From contig CAMEZN010000159.1 in the NCBI GenBank assembly GCA_945947845.1, forward strand, positions 1 through 5,112: a stretch of DNA of 5,112 nucleotides. Direction: 5' to 3'. The notes under the pieces are model-generated. The model made no database searches. It was not told the origin of the DNA and worked only from the letters and a program-made list of their open reading frames with translations. The DNA comes from an uncultured Mucispirillum sp. (GTDB taxonomy: Bacteria > Chrysiogenota > Deferribacteres > Deferribacterales > Mucispirillaceae). Numbering within the stretch: the stretch's first letter is position 1; every line of letters begins with the position of its first letter. The translations under genes were made by a program, and so were the position numbers. Shown here piece by piece: positions 1 to 5,112 of the stretch.

Positions 1-225
1 TTCTTTTAACCGCTGTTTTGCTCCTTCAATTGTATACCGTTCGTTATGGAGCATATCTTTTAACTGTTCCAGAATATATATATGCTTACTAGTATAAAAT
101 CTTTGTCCGCCAGTGGATTTAACAGGTTTTAACTGCTTAAATTGATTTTCCCAATACCTTAGTGTAGATGCTGGTAAATCCAGCATTTTAGATACTTCAC
201 CAATTTTATAAAATTTCTCAACCAT
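1..225 (-). CDS. MerR-family transcriptional regulator (N-terminal 75 codons, cut by window edge)
   Basis: This is a DNA-binding regulator of the MerR type, with only its N-terminal 75 residues inside the window. I translated it by hand: it starts MVEKFYKIGEVSKMLDLPAS and stays open to base 1. Residues 6-29 form the MerR helix-turn-helix with the hallmark TLRYWE (21-26). Residues about 32-48 are the wing, with GGQRFYT (39-45). Residues 49-75 (IYILEQLKDMLH and on) look like the start of the helix leading to the dimerisation coiled coil. The effector-binding part is outside the window, so the signal sensed cannot be told. The ATG lies inside the end of ihfA: the genes share ATGGTTGA (8 bp), which suggests translational coupling, and no strong ribosome binding site of its own is visible. 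A MerR-type gene directly after ihfA is a known arrangement in Deltaproteobacteria and relatives. The family call is firm; the function is not known. Confidence 0.88.
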   Translation of the reverse strand, partial: MVEKFYKIGEVSKMLDLPASTLRYWENQFKQLKPVKSTGGQRFYTSKHIYILEQLKDMLHNERYTIEGAKQRLKE

Positions 226-493
226 TTACTTCATCTTTAAATATTTGGCTTGGTCTAAAAACTACGACTGTTCTTGGTTCTATAACAGTTTCTTCTCCAG
301 TTTTAGGATTTCTGCCAATTCTTCTTCCCCTTGTTTTAACTTCAAAGTTACCAAATCCTGATATTTTAACATTTTCAGCTTTTAAAATATCAGTTTTTAT
401 CATATCAAAAACTTCATCAACGACTTTGGCAATATCTTTTTTAGTTAATCCAAGTTTACTGTGGATATTTTCAACCATATCTGCTTTTGTCAT
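218..493 (-). CDS. ihfA: Integration host factor alpha-like / HU-family DNA-bending protein
   Basis: This is a 91-residue nucleoid protein of the HU/IHF family, which binds the DNA minor groove as a dimer and bends DNA sharply in transcription, recombination and replication complexes. The N-terminal helices are residues 1-40 (start MTKADMVENIHSKLGL). The core is VKISGFGNFEVK (42-53), and the DNA-clasping arm carries GRNPKTGE (60-67), whose Pro63 is the intercalating proline. The end is RTVVVFRPSQIFKDEVNG. The MTKAD start and the VVVFRPSQ tail resemble IHF-alpha more than HU, but a homodimeric HU-like role cannot be excluded. The open frame extends 17 codons upstream to 544, but the start at 493 is chosen because it has a strong ribosome binding site and matches the family N-terminus. 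It is followed by a MerR-type gene overlapping by 8 bp and preceded by the SPOR-like gene after 90 bp. Confidence 0.92.
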   Translation of the reverse strand: MTKADMVENIHSKLGLTKKDIAKVVDEVFDMIKTDILKAENVKISGFGNFEVKTRGRRIGRNPKTGEETVIEPRTVVVFRPSQIFKDEVNG

Positions 494-499
494 TTTGTG

Positions 500-506
500 C
501 CCCCTT
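500..506 (-). promoter_or_regulatory. Ribosome binding site that sets the ihfA start
   Basis: On the minus strand AAGGGGG lies 6 nt upstream of the ATG at 493. No comparable site precedes the upstream in-frame ATG at 544, so the shorter 91-residue product is preferred. Confidence 0.75.
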
Positions 507-548
507 TTGAAATATGATTTATAATATTTTATATTTGTAAGCATATTA

Positions 549-575
549 ATAATATCATTATTTATATCATATCAA
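549..575 (-). promoter_or_regulatory. Possible ihfA promoter
   Basis: On the minus strand TTGATA (575-570) is followed after 15 bp by TATTAT (554-549). This lies in the 90-bp gap between the SPOR-like gene and ihfA, about 55 bp upstream of the ihfA start. The spacing is short and the region is almost pure A/T, so chance matches are likely. Read-through from the upstream genes is an alternative. Confidence 0.25.
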
Positions 576-583
576 AAAAAATT

Positions 584-1498
584 TTATTGTGCACGAATTA
601 TTTTTATTATTTTATCTGTAATATTGCTGTTTTGTGCAATTTTTTTAGCATTTTCAAGCTCTGAACAGCATAATTTAATAGTATAGGATTTTTCAGTAAC
701 CCCGACTTGTTTAATTAGTGCATCAAGATTTCTACTTTTTGCATATTCTACTGCATCATTTTGAGTAAGAAAATCTTCAATATGGTTGACTTTCTCTGTT
801 CCAAACATCTCATTTCCAGTATCTGCTTTTTCATATACTTTCCAAATAGAATATGTATTTGAATAAGCATCTACCACTTCAAGTTTTATATTATTTTTTT
901 CACTAATTTCTTTAACTTTATTATACTGTTTTTCATCAATATTTTCAAATAATATTGAATATTTTTTTACAACAGGGGCAGGAGATGGTGATTTTTTTTC
1001 TATATTTTTCTGCTCTTGTTTAACAGGTGCACTTTTCACATCTTGTGTTGCTTGTGCTTTTTTATTATCGGTTTGCTGTTTATTTTCTTTATAACTAATT
1101 GTATTTAAATTGTTTTTATTATCTTTAACTTGTGCAGTCTGAGTAATATTTGCTTTTTCTGTATTATTAATTTGAGTTACAGGTTCTGTAATTGTTTCCA
1201 CAGGAGTATCTGCAAACTCAAAAATTTGTATTTGGACATATCCTTGTTTTTCTTCTTCTGTTCTAGTATCTGGTGGAGGAGGTGCTTCTACAACTTCCAC
1301 AACTTTTTCAGAAAAAACACCTAAATAGTTAGCTATAAATAATCCAGTTGCAAGGGTAATGGCAGCTGCTAATGCAGCTTTTTTACCCCATTTGCTTCTG
1401 GATACTCTCTTAGGTTTGTTTTTTAGAGACTCTAAATATTCTCTATTAACATCAGCAAGAGATTTATCATAATAACTATAAAGGTTTAAGTTATGCAT
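584..1498 (-). CDS. Membrane-anchored periplasmic protein with SPOR-like C-terminal region
   Basis: This 304-residue protein has the layout of a bitopic inner-membrane protein. It has a basic cytoplasmic N-terminus (1-40, ending KRVSRSKWGKK), one membrane helix (about 41-61), and a short proline run PPPP (73-76). A long low-complexity linker rich in Lys, Gln, Asn and Thr (about 100-178, ending SPSPAPVV) follows, then a folded C-terminal region (179-304). That region shows strand-helix-strand units: YSILFENI with a following helix, then YSIWKVYE followed by FLTQNDAVEYAKSRNLDALI, and a last unit starting SYTIKL. This recalls SPOR domains, which bind denuded septal peptidoglycan, but the typical VQxGxF motif is degenerate, so the domain call is inference. 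Two adjacent cysteines (277-278) sit in the last unit. The start at 1498 is bounded by an in-frame stop just upstream, and its ribosome binding site is weak. It lies 30 bp after the EF-G-like gene and is probably co-transcribed with it. No specific function is recognised. Confidence 0.72.
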   Translation of the reverse strand: MHNLNLYSYYDKSLADVNREYLESLKNKPKRVSRSKWGKKAALAAAITLATGLFIANYLGVFSEKVVEVVEAPPPPDTRTEEEKQGYVQIQIFEFADTPVETITEPVTQINNTEKANITQTAQVKDNKNNLNTISYKENKQQTDNKKAQATQDVKSAPVKQEQKNIEKKSPSPAPVVKKYSILFENIDEKQYNKVKEISEKNNIKLEVVDAYSNTYSIWKVYEKADTGNEMFGTEKVNHIEDFLTQNDAVEYAKSRNLDALIKQVGVTEKSYTIKLCCSELENAKKIAQNSNITDKIIKIIRAQ

Positions 1499-1528
1499 AA
1501 TATGTCATCATTTCTTATTATATTTTTA

Positions 1529-3589
1529 TTAATCCTTTTTCTCATTTATTAATTTTGTAGCCAAATGAGTAGGCAGTTCTTCATAATGGCTGAATTCCAT
1601 AGTAAACATACCATGACCACCAGTCATACTTCTTAAATCAGGTGCATATTTAAGAATTTCTGCCATTGGAACAGAGGCTCTTATATGTTGTCCAGCTGTT
1701 TGCGGTTCAACATTTGTTACTCTGCCTCGTCTGGAATTTAAATCACCAACTATTGCACCAACATATTGTTCTGGTGCATATACATCTATTATCATAATTG
1801 GTTCTAAAATAACAGGTTTTGATTCTGCTGCTATTTTTTTAAATGCCATTGAAGCTGCAATTTTAAATGCCATTTCTGAGCTGTCAACTGAATGGTAAGA
1901 ACCATCATATAATGCAGCTTTGAAATCTACCATTGGATATCCTGCTAAAATTCCTTCCTGTGCAGCTTCAATAATACCTTTTTCTACGGCAGGAATAAAA
2001 TTACGAGGGACTACACCGCCAACAATTCTATCCTCAAATTCAAAACCAGAACCTCTTTCAAGTGGAGAAAGTTCCAGCCATACATCTCCATATTGACCTT
2101 TTCCACCAGATTGTTTTTTATATTTACCTTGTCCATTAGCTTTAATTTTAATAGTTTCCATATATGGAACTTTTGGTGTATTTAATTCTACATGAACATT
2201 AAATTTTTTCAATAATTTTTCTGCAACAACTTCAATATGCATTTGCCCCATACCAGAAAGCAGTAAATCACCAGTTTTTTCATCTCTTCTAAGTTTCAGA
2301 CCTTTATCTTCTTCCATAAGTTTTTGAAGTGCAGCTGAAACTTTATCTTCATCTTCTTTTGATTTAGGTGTAATAGAAAAAGAAATAACAGGTTCAGGAA
2401 GTGTAACTGCTGGAAATGTTATAGGGTCAACATCTGATGATAATGTATCAAAAGTTTCTGTATATTTTAATTTAGTTGTAATACCTATTTGTCCAGCAGT
2501 AAGCTCATCACATTTGACAAAATTTTTACCTTGCAGTATATAAAGCTGAGTAATTTTTTCATACTCTTTTTTATTAACATTATATACAGACATATCATTT
2601 TTCAGTGAACCAGAATATATTCTGAAAACTGTAAGTTTTCCAGCATAAGGGTCAGCAAATGTTTTAAATACATATGCAGAAAATTCTTTATCTTCTGCTG
2701 TAACATCAACAGGTTCGCCAGAGTTATCATCAATAGCAAAAGCTGCTTCTCTTTGAAGTGGTGATGGAAGGTAATCAATGATACCTTCTAAAAGTAGTTT
2801 AGAACCAATATTTTTAATGGCTGAACCACAAAATACTGGAACAAAACGTTTTGTTACAACTCCTTCTCTTAATCCTTTTCTGATTTCTTCTTCACTAAAT
2901 TCTGCACCTTCAAGGTATTTTTCTATTAAGCTGTCATCAGTTTCTGAAACTGCTTCTAATAGTTTCTGTCTATGAAATTCTGCTTCACTTAGCAATTCTG
3001 CTGGAATATCTTCTATTGTATATTGTGCAGTAGGTTCAGCAGGATACATAAGTGCTTTCATTCTAACTAAATCTATAATCCCTTTAAAAGAGCTTTCTTT
3101 TCCTATTGGTAAAAATATAGGAAGTGGAACTATGCCAAATGCTTTTTCTATATCTCCTAATGCTTTATAAAAATCAGCCCTTTCTTTATCCATTTTATTA
3201 ATAAAGATAAGTTTGGAAAGGTTATACTCTTCTGCATACTGCCAAACTCTGATAGTTTCTGCTTTAACTCCTGTAATAGCAGAAGCAATTATAACTGCAC
3301 CATCAACTGCGGATAATGCACATTTTGTTTCATGCAGGAAGTTAGTATATCCGGGAGTATCTATAATATTAAGGAGGTTTTTATTCCAAGTAACTGATGC
3401 AACTTTTGCATTTATTGAAAATTTTCTTTCTATTTCTATCTGGTCAAAGTCCATCATACTTGTTCCAGATTCTATGTTGCCTATTTTTTGAGTAGCACCA
3501 GTATTATATAAGACAGCTTCTATAAGGCTTGTTTTACCAGCACCACCGTGGGAAATAAAAGCTACATTTCTTATCATACTTGTTTCCAT
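1529..3589 (-). CDS. fusA2: EF-G-like translational GTPase (FusA2-type paralogue)
   Basis: This 686-residue protein has the complete five-domain layout of elongation factor G. GTPase motifs are the P-loop SHGGAGKT (13-20), switch I around EIERKFSIN (52-60), DTPGY (77-81), NKMD (131-134) and GSA (255-257). Domain II is about 300-398 and domain III about 400-470 (MGQMHIEV at 447-454). Domain IV starts about 472 and includes GGKGQYGDV (495-503) and VGGVVPRNFIPAVEKG (523-538). Domain V is about 595-680 (DLNSRRGRV, MTGGHGMF). Canonical EF-G has DTPGH and QYGHV; here the catalytic-type His is Tyr81 and the domain IV His is Asp502. The switch I Thr is Ser58. From memory, these changes are typical of the EF-G-like (FusA2) subfamily, whose cellular role is poorly defined, rather than of the main translocase. 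GTP hydrolysis on the ribosome is inferred. It is first in a minus-strand run with the SPOR-like gene. The start at 3589 is supported by GGAGG 6 nt upstream. Confidence 0.93.
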   Translation of the reverse strand: METSMIRNVAFISHGGAGKTSLIEAVLYNTGATQKIGNIESGTSMMDFDQIEIERKFSINAKVASVTWNKNLLNIIDTPGYTNFLHETKCALSAVDGAVIIASAITGVKAETIRVWQYAEEYNLSKLIFINKMDKERADFYKALGDIEKAFGIVPLPIFLPIGKESSFKGIIDLVRMKALMYPAEPTAQYTIEDIPAELLSEAEFHRQKLLEAVSETDDSLIEKYLEGAEFSEEEIRKGLREGVVTKRFVPVFCGSAIKNIGSKLLLEGIIDYLPSPLQREAAFAIDDNSGEPVDVTAEDKEFSAYVFKTFADPYAGKLTVFRIYSGSLKNDMSVYNVNKKEYEKITQLYILQGKNFVKCDELTAGQIGITTKLKYTETFDTLSSDVDPITFPAVTLPEPVISFSITPKSKEDEDKVSAALQKLMEEDKGLKLRRDEKTGDLLLSGMGQMHIEVVAEKLLKKFNVHVELNTPKVPYMETIKIKANGQGKYKKQSGGKGQYGDVWLELSPLERGSGFEFEDRIVGGVVPRNFIPAVEKGIIEAAQEGILAGYPMVDFKAALYDGSYHSVDSSEMAFKIAASMAFKKIAAESKPVILEPIMIIDVYAPEQYVGAIVGDLNSRRGRVTNVEPQTAGQHIRASVPMAEILKYAPDLRSMTGGHGMFTMEFSHYEELPTHLATKLINEKKD

Positions 3590-3595
3590 ATATTG

Positions 3596-3600
3596 CCTCC
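3596..3600 (-). promoter_or_regulatory. Ribosome binding site of the EF-G-like gene
   Basis: On the minus strand GGAGG sits 6 nt before the ATG at 3589. It decides between that start and the internal Met5 (MIRNVAF), which is where many family members begin. A run of eight T lies immediately upstream of it in the leader. Confidence 0.8.
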
Positions 3601-3628
3601 AAAAAAAACTTTCTTTTGTAAATACTTA

Positions 3629-3657
3629 ATACTATCAGTAATATTTGCAATATACAA
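3629..3657 (-). promoter_or_regulatory. Possible promoter of the EF-G-like gene
   Basis: On the minus strand TTGTAT (3657-3652) is separated by 17 bp from TAGTAT (3634-3629), which would give a leader of roughly 30 nt before the start at 3589. Both hexamers are imperfect. An inverted repeat AAATACTT/AAGTATTT (3620-3627 and 3656-3663) encloses the site and could be an operator or chance. Confidence 0.35.
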
Positions 3658-3685
3658 GTATTTTTTATTATTTATAATAAAAAAG

Positions 3686-3713
3686 TTGTTTTTTTAGTAT
3701 TAATTATTATAAT
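3686..3713 (+). promoter_or_regulatory. Promoter of the RRM protein gene
   Basis: TTGTTT (3686-3691) is followed after 16 bp by a perfect TATAAT (3708-3713), about 35 bp upstream of the ATG at 3748. It is placed back to back with the minus-strand promoter of the EF-G-like gene. Confidence 0.5.
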
Positions 3714-3747
3714 ATGCTTTCTATTTTATTTATTTTAATGGTGATAT

Positions 3748-4020
3748 ATGAAACGAATATATGTTGGTAATCTTGATTATGGTGTTACTGAAAACAGTAT
3801 TAGAGAACTTTTTTCAAAATATGGGAAAGTTGATTCTGTTGCTTTTATAAAGGATAAGGAGACTGGTAGATTTAGAGGATTTTGTTTTATTAATATGGAA
3901 GATGATGATAGTAAAAGGGCGGTTGAAAAATTAAATAAAACAAAATTTGCTGGCAGAATTATAGATGTTATGCCTGCAAATATGAAAAAAAGGCGAAAAA
4001 AGAAATATGAAGAGCAGTAA
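3748..4020 (+). CDS. Small RRM-domain RNA-binding protein
   Basis: This 90-residue protein is almost entirely one RNA recognition motif. The RNP2 motif is IYVGNL (4-9) and the RNP1 motif is RGFCFINM (43-50), with Tyr5, Phe45 and Phe47 in the positions that usually stack on RNA bases. The last RNP1 aromatic is Met50. The fold continues through GRIIDVMPA (69-77) and ends in a strongly basic tail with KKRRKKK (80-86). Single-RRM proteins of this size occur in cyanobacteria, Bacteroidetes, spirochaetes and Deltaproteobacteria, where some act on mRNA or small RNA stability. The targets here are unknown. The start is fixed by an in-frame TGA at 3742-3744; the GGTGA at 3740-3744 is only 3 nt from the ATG, so the ribosome binding site is poor. 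It is a single gene with its own promoter, convergent with the PepSY-like gene and ending before a shared hairpin. Confidence 0.93.
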   Translation: MKRIYVGNLDYGVTENSIRELFSKYGKVDSVAFIKDKETGRFRGFCFINMEDDDSKRAVEKLNKTKFAGRIIDVMPANMKKRRKKKYEEQ

Positions 4021-4055
4021 CTATTTTATATGGTAATTTATAATATATAAATAAT

Positions 4056-4087
4056 AACTGCCCAAAAATGTAAAATTTCAGGCAGTT
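4056..4087. terminator. Probable bidirectional terminator hairpin
   Basis: AACTGCC (4056-4062) pairs perfectly with GGCAGTT (4081-4087), and an inner AAAT/ATTT pairing (4066-4069 with 4075-4078) can extend the stem. It sits 35 bp past the RRM gene and 25 bp past the end of the convergent PepSY-like gene. The flanks are A/T-rich but have only short T runs (TTTCAAGAGTTT on plus, ATTATTTATA on minus), so it may be a modest terminator. Confidence 0.55.
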
Positions 4088-4112
4088 TCAAGAGTTTAAA
4101 ATAAAGTAATTT

Positions 4113-4670
4113 TTATAGTGAAAATATTGCAAAAATAATAGTTACAATAAAACCTGCTGCAATAACTATATAGCTTTCTGTTTTTGGCACAAGTTTTCCA
4201 TTAACATTTTTCTTAAATACTGCAATAACAAGTCCAGATATGTAAAATGTAATTAATACAATACCATATAAAACAAGCATTATTTTGAATAATAATCCGC
4301 CTTTTGCTTTATGCAGCATAATCATATCGCCAAGAATACTTCTATCTAATGTAATAATTTCTGTTGTATTTTCTTTATTTTTTAATGTAATTGTATATCC
4401 TGCACTTCCAACAGTTCTATTTATTTTTGCTTTATCTAATGAAACATTTGGTTTAGGCATTTTTACATTATTTTCTTTTGTCCATTGTTTGAAAAATTCA
4501 ATTTCTTCTCCTTTTGGAATTATTTGATTAACTGTGTATGTGTTTATTTTAGCACCAGTATCTTGGTCTGCACCTAAAACATATAAAGCACCAGTTAAAG
4601 CAATCATAATACCAACAGGGATAGTGAAAAGAGCCATGTAAAGATGGATTTTCCTAAAAATTTTTTTCAT
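4113..4670 (-). CDS. PepSY-associated three-helix membrane protein
   Basis: This 185-residue inner-membrane protein resembles short PepSY-associated TM proteins (the PiuB/FsrB-like group). Helix 1 is about residues 11-33, helix 2 about 128-151 and helix 3 about 166-184. Residues 34-118 form an extracytoplasmic domain of about 85 residues with VGSAGYTITLKNKENTTEIITLD, the strand-rich style of a PepSY module. His9 at the foot of helix 1 (RKIHLYMALF) and His120 before helix 2 (MLHKAKGG) are at positions typical of this family, where such histidines may bind haem. Some family members are ferrisiderophore reductases, while others have no known role. The protein is shorter than the usual PepSY_TM proteins. 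The start has a clear AAAGAGG with 6 nt spacing at 4677-4683. It is divergent from a DtxR/MntR-type regulator gene, which points to metal-dependent expression. The family call is fairly sure; the reaction is inference. Confidence 0.8.
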   Translation of the reverse strand: MKKIFRKIHLYMALFTIPVGIMIALTGALYVLGADQDTGAKINTYTVNQIIPKGEEIEFFKQWTKENNVKMPKPNVSLDKAKINRTVGSAGYTITLKNKENTTEIITLDRSILGDMIMLHKAKGGLLFKIMLVLYGIVLITFYISGLVIAVFKKNVNGKLVPKTESYIVIAAGFIVTIIFAIFSL

Positions 4671-4706
4671 AGCATACCTCTTTATATTATTTTTATATGG
4701 TTTTTA

Positions 4707-4734
4707 TGTAACATATTTATTTATTTTAGTTACA
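4707..4734. promoter_or_regulatory. Dyad upstream of the PepSY-like gene
   Basis: TGTAAC (4707-4712) and GTTACA (4729-4734) form a perfect 6-bp inverted repeat with a 16-bp A/T spacer, 37 bp upstream of the PepSY-like start. It could be a regulator site overlapping that gene's promoter, which I could not define. I recognise no specific regulator consensus, and chance is possible. Confidence 0.25.
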
Positions 4735-4780
4735 AACATTAAGACATAACATCATAAATAAAAGTTCATAATATATTTTT

Positions 4781-4798
4781 TGATAATCTTTATTATTA
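4781..4798. promoter_or_regulatory. Fur-box-like imperfect dyad in the divergent spacer
   Basis: TGATAAT (4781-4787) faces ATTATTA (4792-4798) across 4 bp, matching an inverted repeat at 6 of 7 positions. The half-site resembles the Fur heptamer TGATAAT, but the spacing differs from the usual 1 bp and the background is extremely A/T-rich. It lies between two putative metal-related genes. Confidence 0.2.
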
Positions 4799-4884
4799 AG
4801 AAAAAAGTATTGTATTGTATAAATAATTAATAATAAAAGATTTATGTTTTATTTATAATAGTTTAATATCAATAAGATTTTATA

Positions 4885-4911
4885 TTGACTTGTCTAGTAA
4901 AATGGTATATT
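4885..4911 (+). promoter_or_regulatory. Promoter of the DtxR/MntR-family regulator gene
   Basis: TTGACT (4885-4890, 5 of 6 to consensus) precedes TATATT (4906-4911), which carries an extended -10 element TGG just in front of it. The spacer is 15 bp; an alternative -10 at 4908-4913 (TATTTA) gives 17 bp. The inferred leader is about 30-35 nt. The rest of the 280-bp spacer (4671-4950) holds no gene that I can support. Confidence 0.5.
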
Positions 4912-4950
4912 TATATTAAAAATAATTTATTATATAAATGGGATATTTAT

Positions 4951-5112
4951 TTGAGTGAAGAACTTACTTCCAGCTTAGAAGATTATTTAGAAACTATTTA
5001 TCTAATTATATCTGAAAAAGAAGCTGTCAGACCAAAAGATATTGCAAAACGGCTTAATGTTTCAAATGCATCTGTTACTGGTGCATTAAAGACACTTGCT
5101 GATAAAGGTATG
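4951..5112 (+). CDS. DtxR/MntR-family metal-dependent regulator (N-terminal 54 codons, cut by window end)
   Basis: Translating from the TTG at 4951 gives an open frame of 54 codons to the window end, beginning (M)SEELTSSLEDYLETIYLI. This matches the N-terminus of metal-dependent repressors of the DtxR/MntR family, which bind DNA as dimers when loaded with Mn2+ or Fe2+. Residues 1-21 are helix 1. The winged helix follows, with VRPKDIAKRLNVS (26-38) and recognition helix NASVTGALKTLADKG (39-53). Asp11 in LEDYLETIY aligns with MntR Asp8, a metal ligand, where DtxR has Met10, so it is MntR-like at this site. The metal actually sensed is uncertain. TTG is chosen because the family homology starts there and GGGA (4940-4943) lies 7 nt upstream. 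The frame is open further upstream but has no ATG there. A six-codon ATG frame (4938-4958) overlaps the start in another frame. Metal-binding and dimerisation domains lie outside the window. Confidence 0.88.
   Translation, partial: MSEELTSSLEDYLETIYLIISEKEAVRPKDIAKRLNVSNASVTGALKTLADKGM

Noticed and set aside
494..544. Longer ihfA product starting at 544
   Set aside because: The extra 17 residues are not part of the HU/IHF family, and the strong ribosome binding site lies before the ATG at 493.
549..583. IHF binding site for autoregulation upstream of ihfA
   Set aside because: TATCAA at 570-575 is followed by an A-tract, but the required TTR is not at the correct spacing, so the consensus fails.
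570..586. Terminator at the end of the SPOR-like gene
   Set aside because: There is a T-run on the minus strand but no stable stem in front of it.
1130..1324. Plus-strand open frame of 64 codons opposite the SPOR-like gene
   Set aside because: It is antisense to a well-supported gene, is rich in Phe, Cys and Ser as expected of a reversed A-rich coding strand, and has no recognisable domain.
2778..3491. Two plus-strand open frames (2778-2975 and 3213-3491) opposite the EF-G-like gene
   Set aside because: Both are antisense to conserved GTPase sequence and show no family features.
3601..3620. Attenuator-like T-run in the leader of the EF-G-like gene
   Set aside because: Eight T precede the ribosome binding site, but no G/C-containing hairpin precedes them.
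4285..4527. Plus-strand open frame of 80 codons opposite the PepSY-like gene
   Set aside because: It is the antisense of a gene with a clear ribosome binding site and family features, and it has no credible start signal.

Overview
The window is a stretch of a very AT-rich bacterial chromosome with ordinary housekeeping genes and no visible mobile element, CRISPR array, tRNA or rRNA. The gene content points to a Gram-negative organism: an IHF-alpha-type protein followed by a MerR-type regulator, a membrane-anchored periplasmic protein with a SPOR-like C-terminus, and a PepSY-type membrane protein. The low GC, the ihfA-merR pairing known from Deltaproteobacteria and relatives, and a bacterial RRM protein would fit a Deferribacterota-like genome such as Mucispirillum. 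That placement is inference from gene style only.

Left part (1-3589), all on the minus strand. In transcription order it holds an EF-G-like GTPase (3589-1529), a membrane-anchored SPOR-like protein (1498-584) 30 bp downstream, an IHF-alpha/HU-family DNA-bending protein (493-218) after a 90-bp gap, and a MerR-type regulator (225 to the window edge) that overlaps ihfA by 8 bp. The GTPase and SPOR-like genes look co-transcribed. ihfA may have its own weak promoter in the 90-bp gap, and merR is probably translationally coupled to ihfA.

Middle (3590-4112). A 158-bp divergent promoter region separates the GTPase from a small plus-strand RNA-binding protein with one RRM domain (3748-4020). A hairpin at 4056-4087 lies between this gene and the convergent PepSY-like gene, and probably terminates transcription from both sides.

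Right part (4113-5112). A three-helix PepSY-type membrane protein (minus strand) and a DtxR/MntR-family metal regulator (plus strand, TTG start, cut by the window end) are divergently arranged around a 280-bp AT-rich spacer. The spacer has a good promoter for the regulator and two imperfectly supported dyads. The pairing suggests metal (iron or manganese) homeostasis.

I see no strong evidence of an undescribed system. The points most worth a second look are the SPOR-like protein of unknown role linked to the GTPase and ihfA, the altered GTPase motifs of the EF-G-like factor, the metal-specificity signature of the regulator, and the spacer between it and the PepSY gene.
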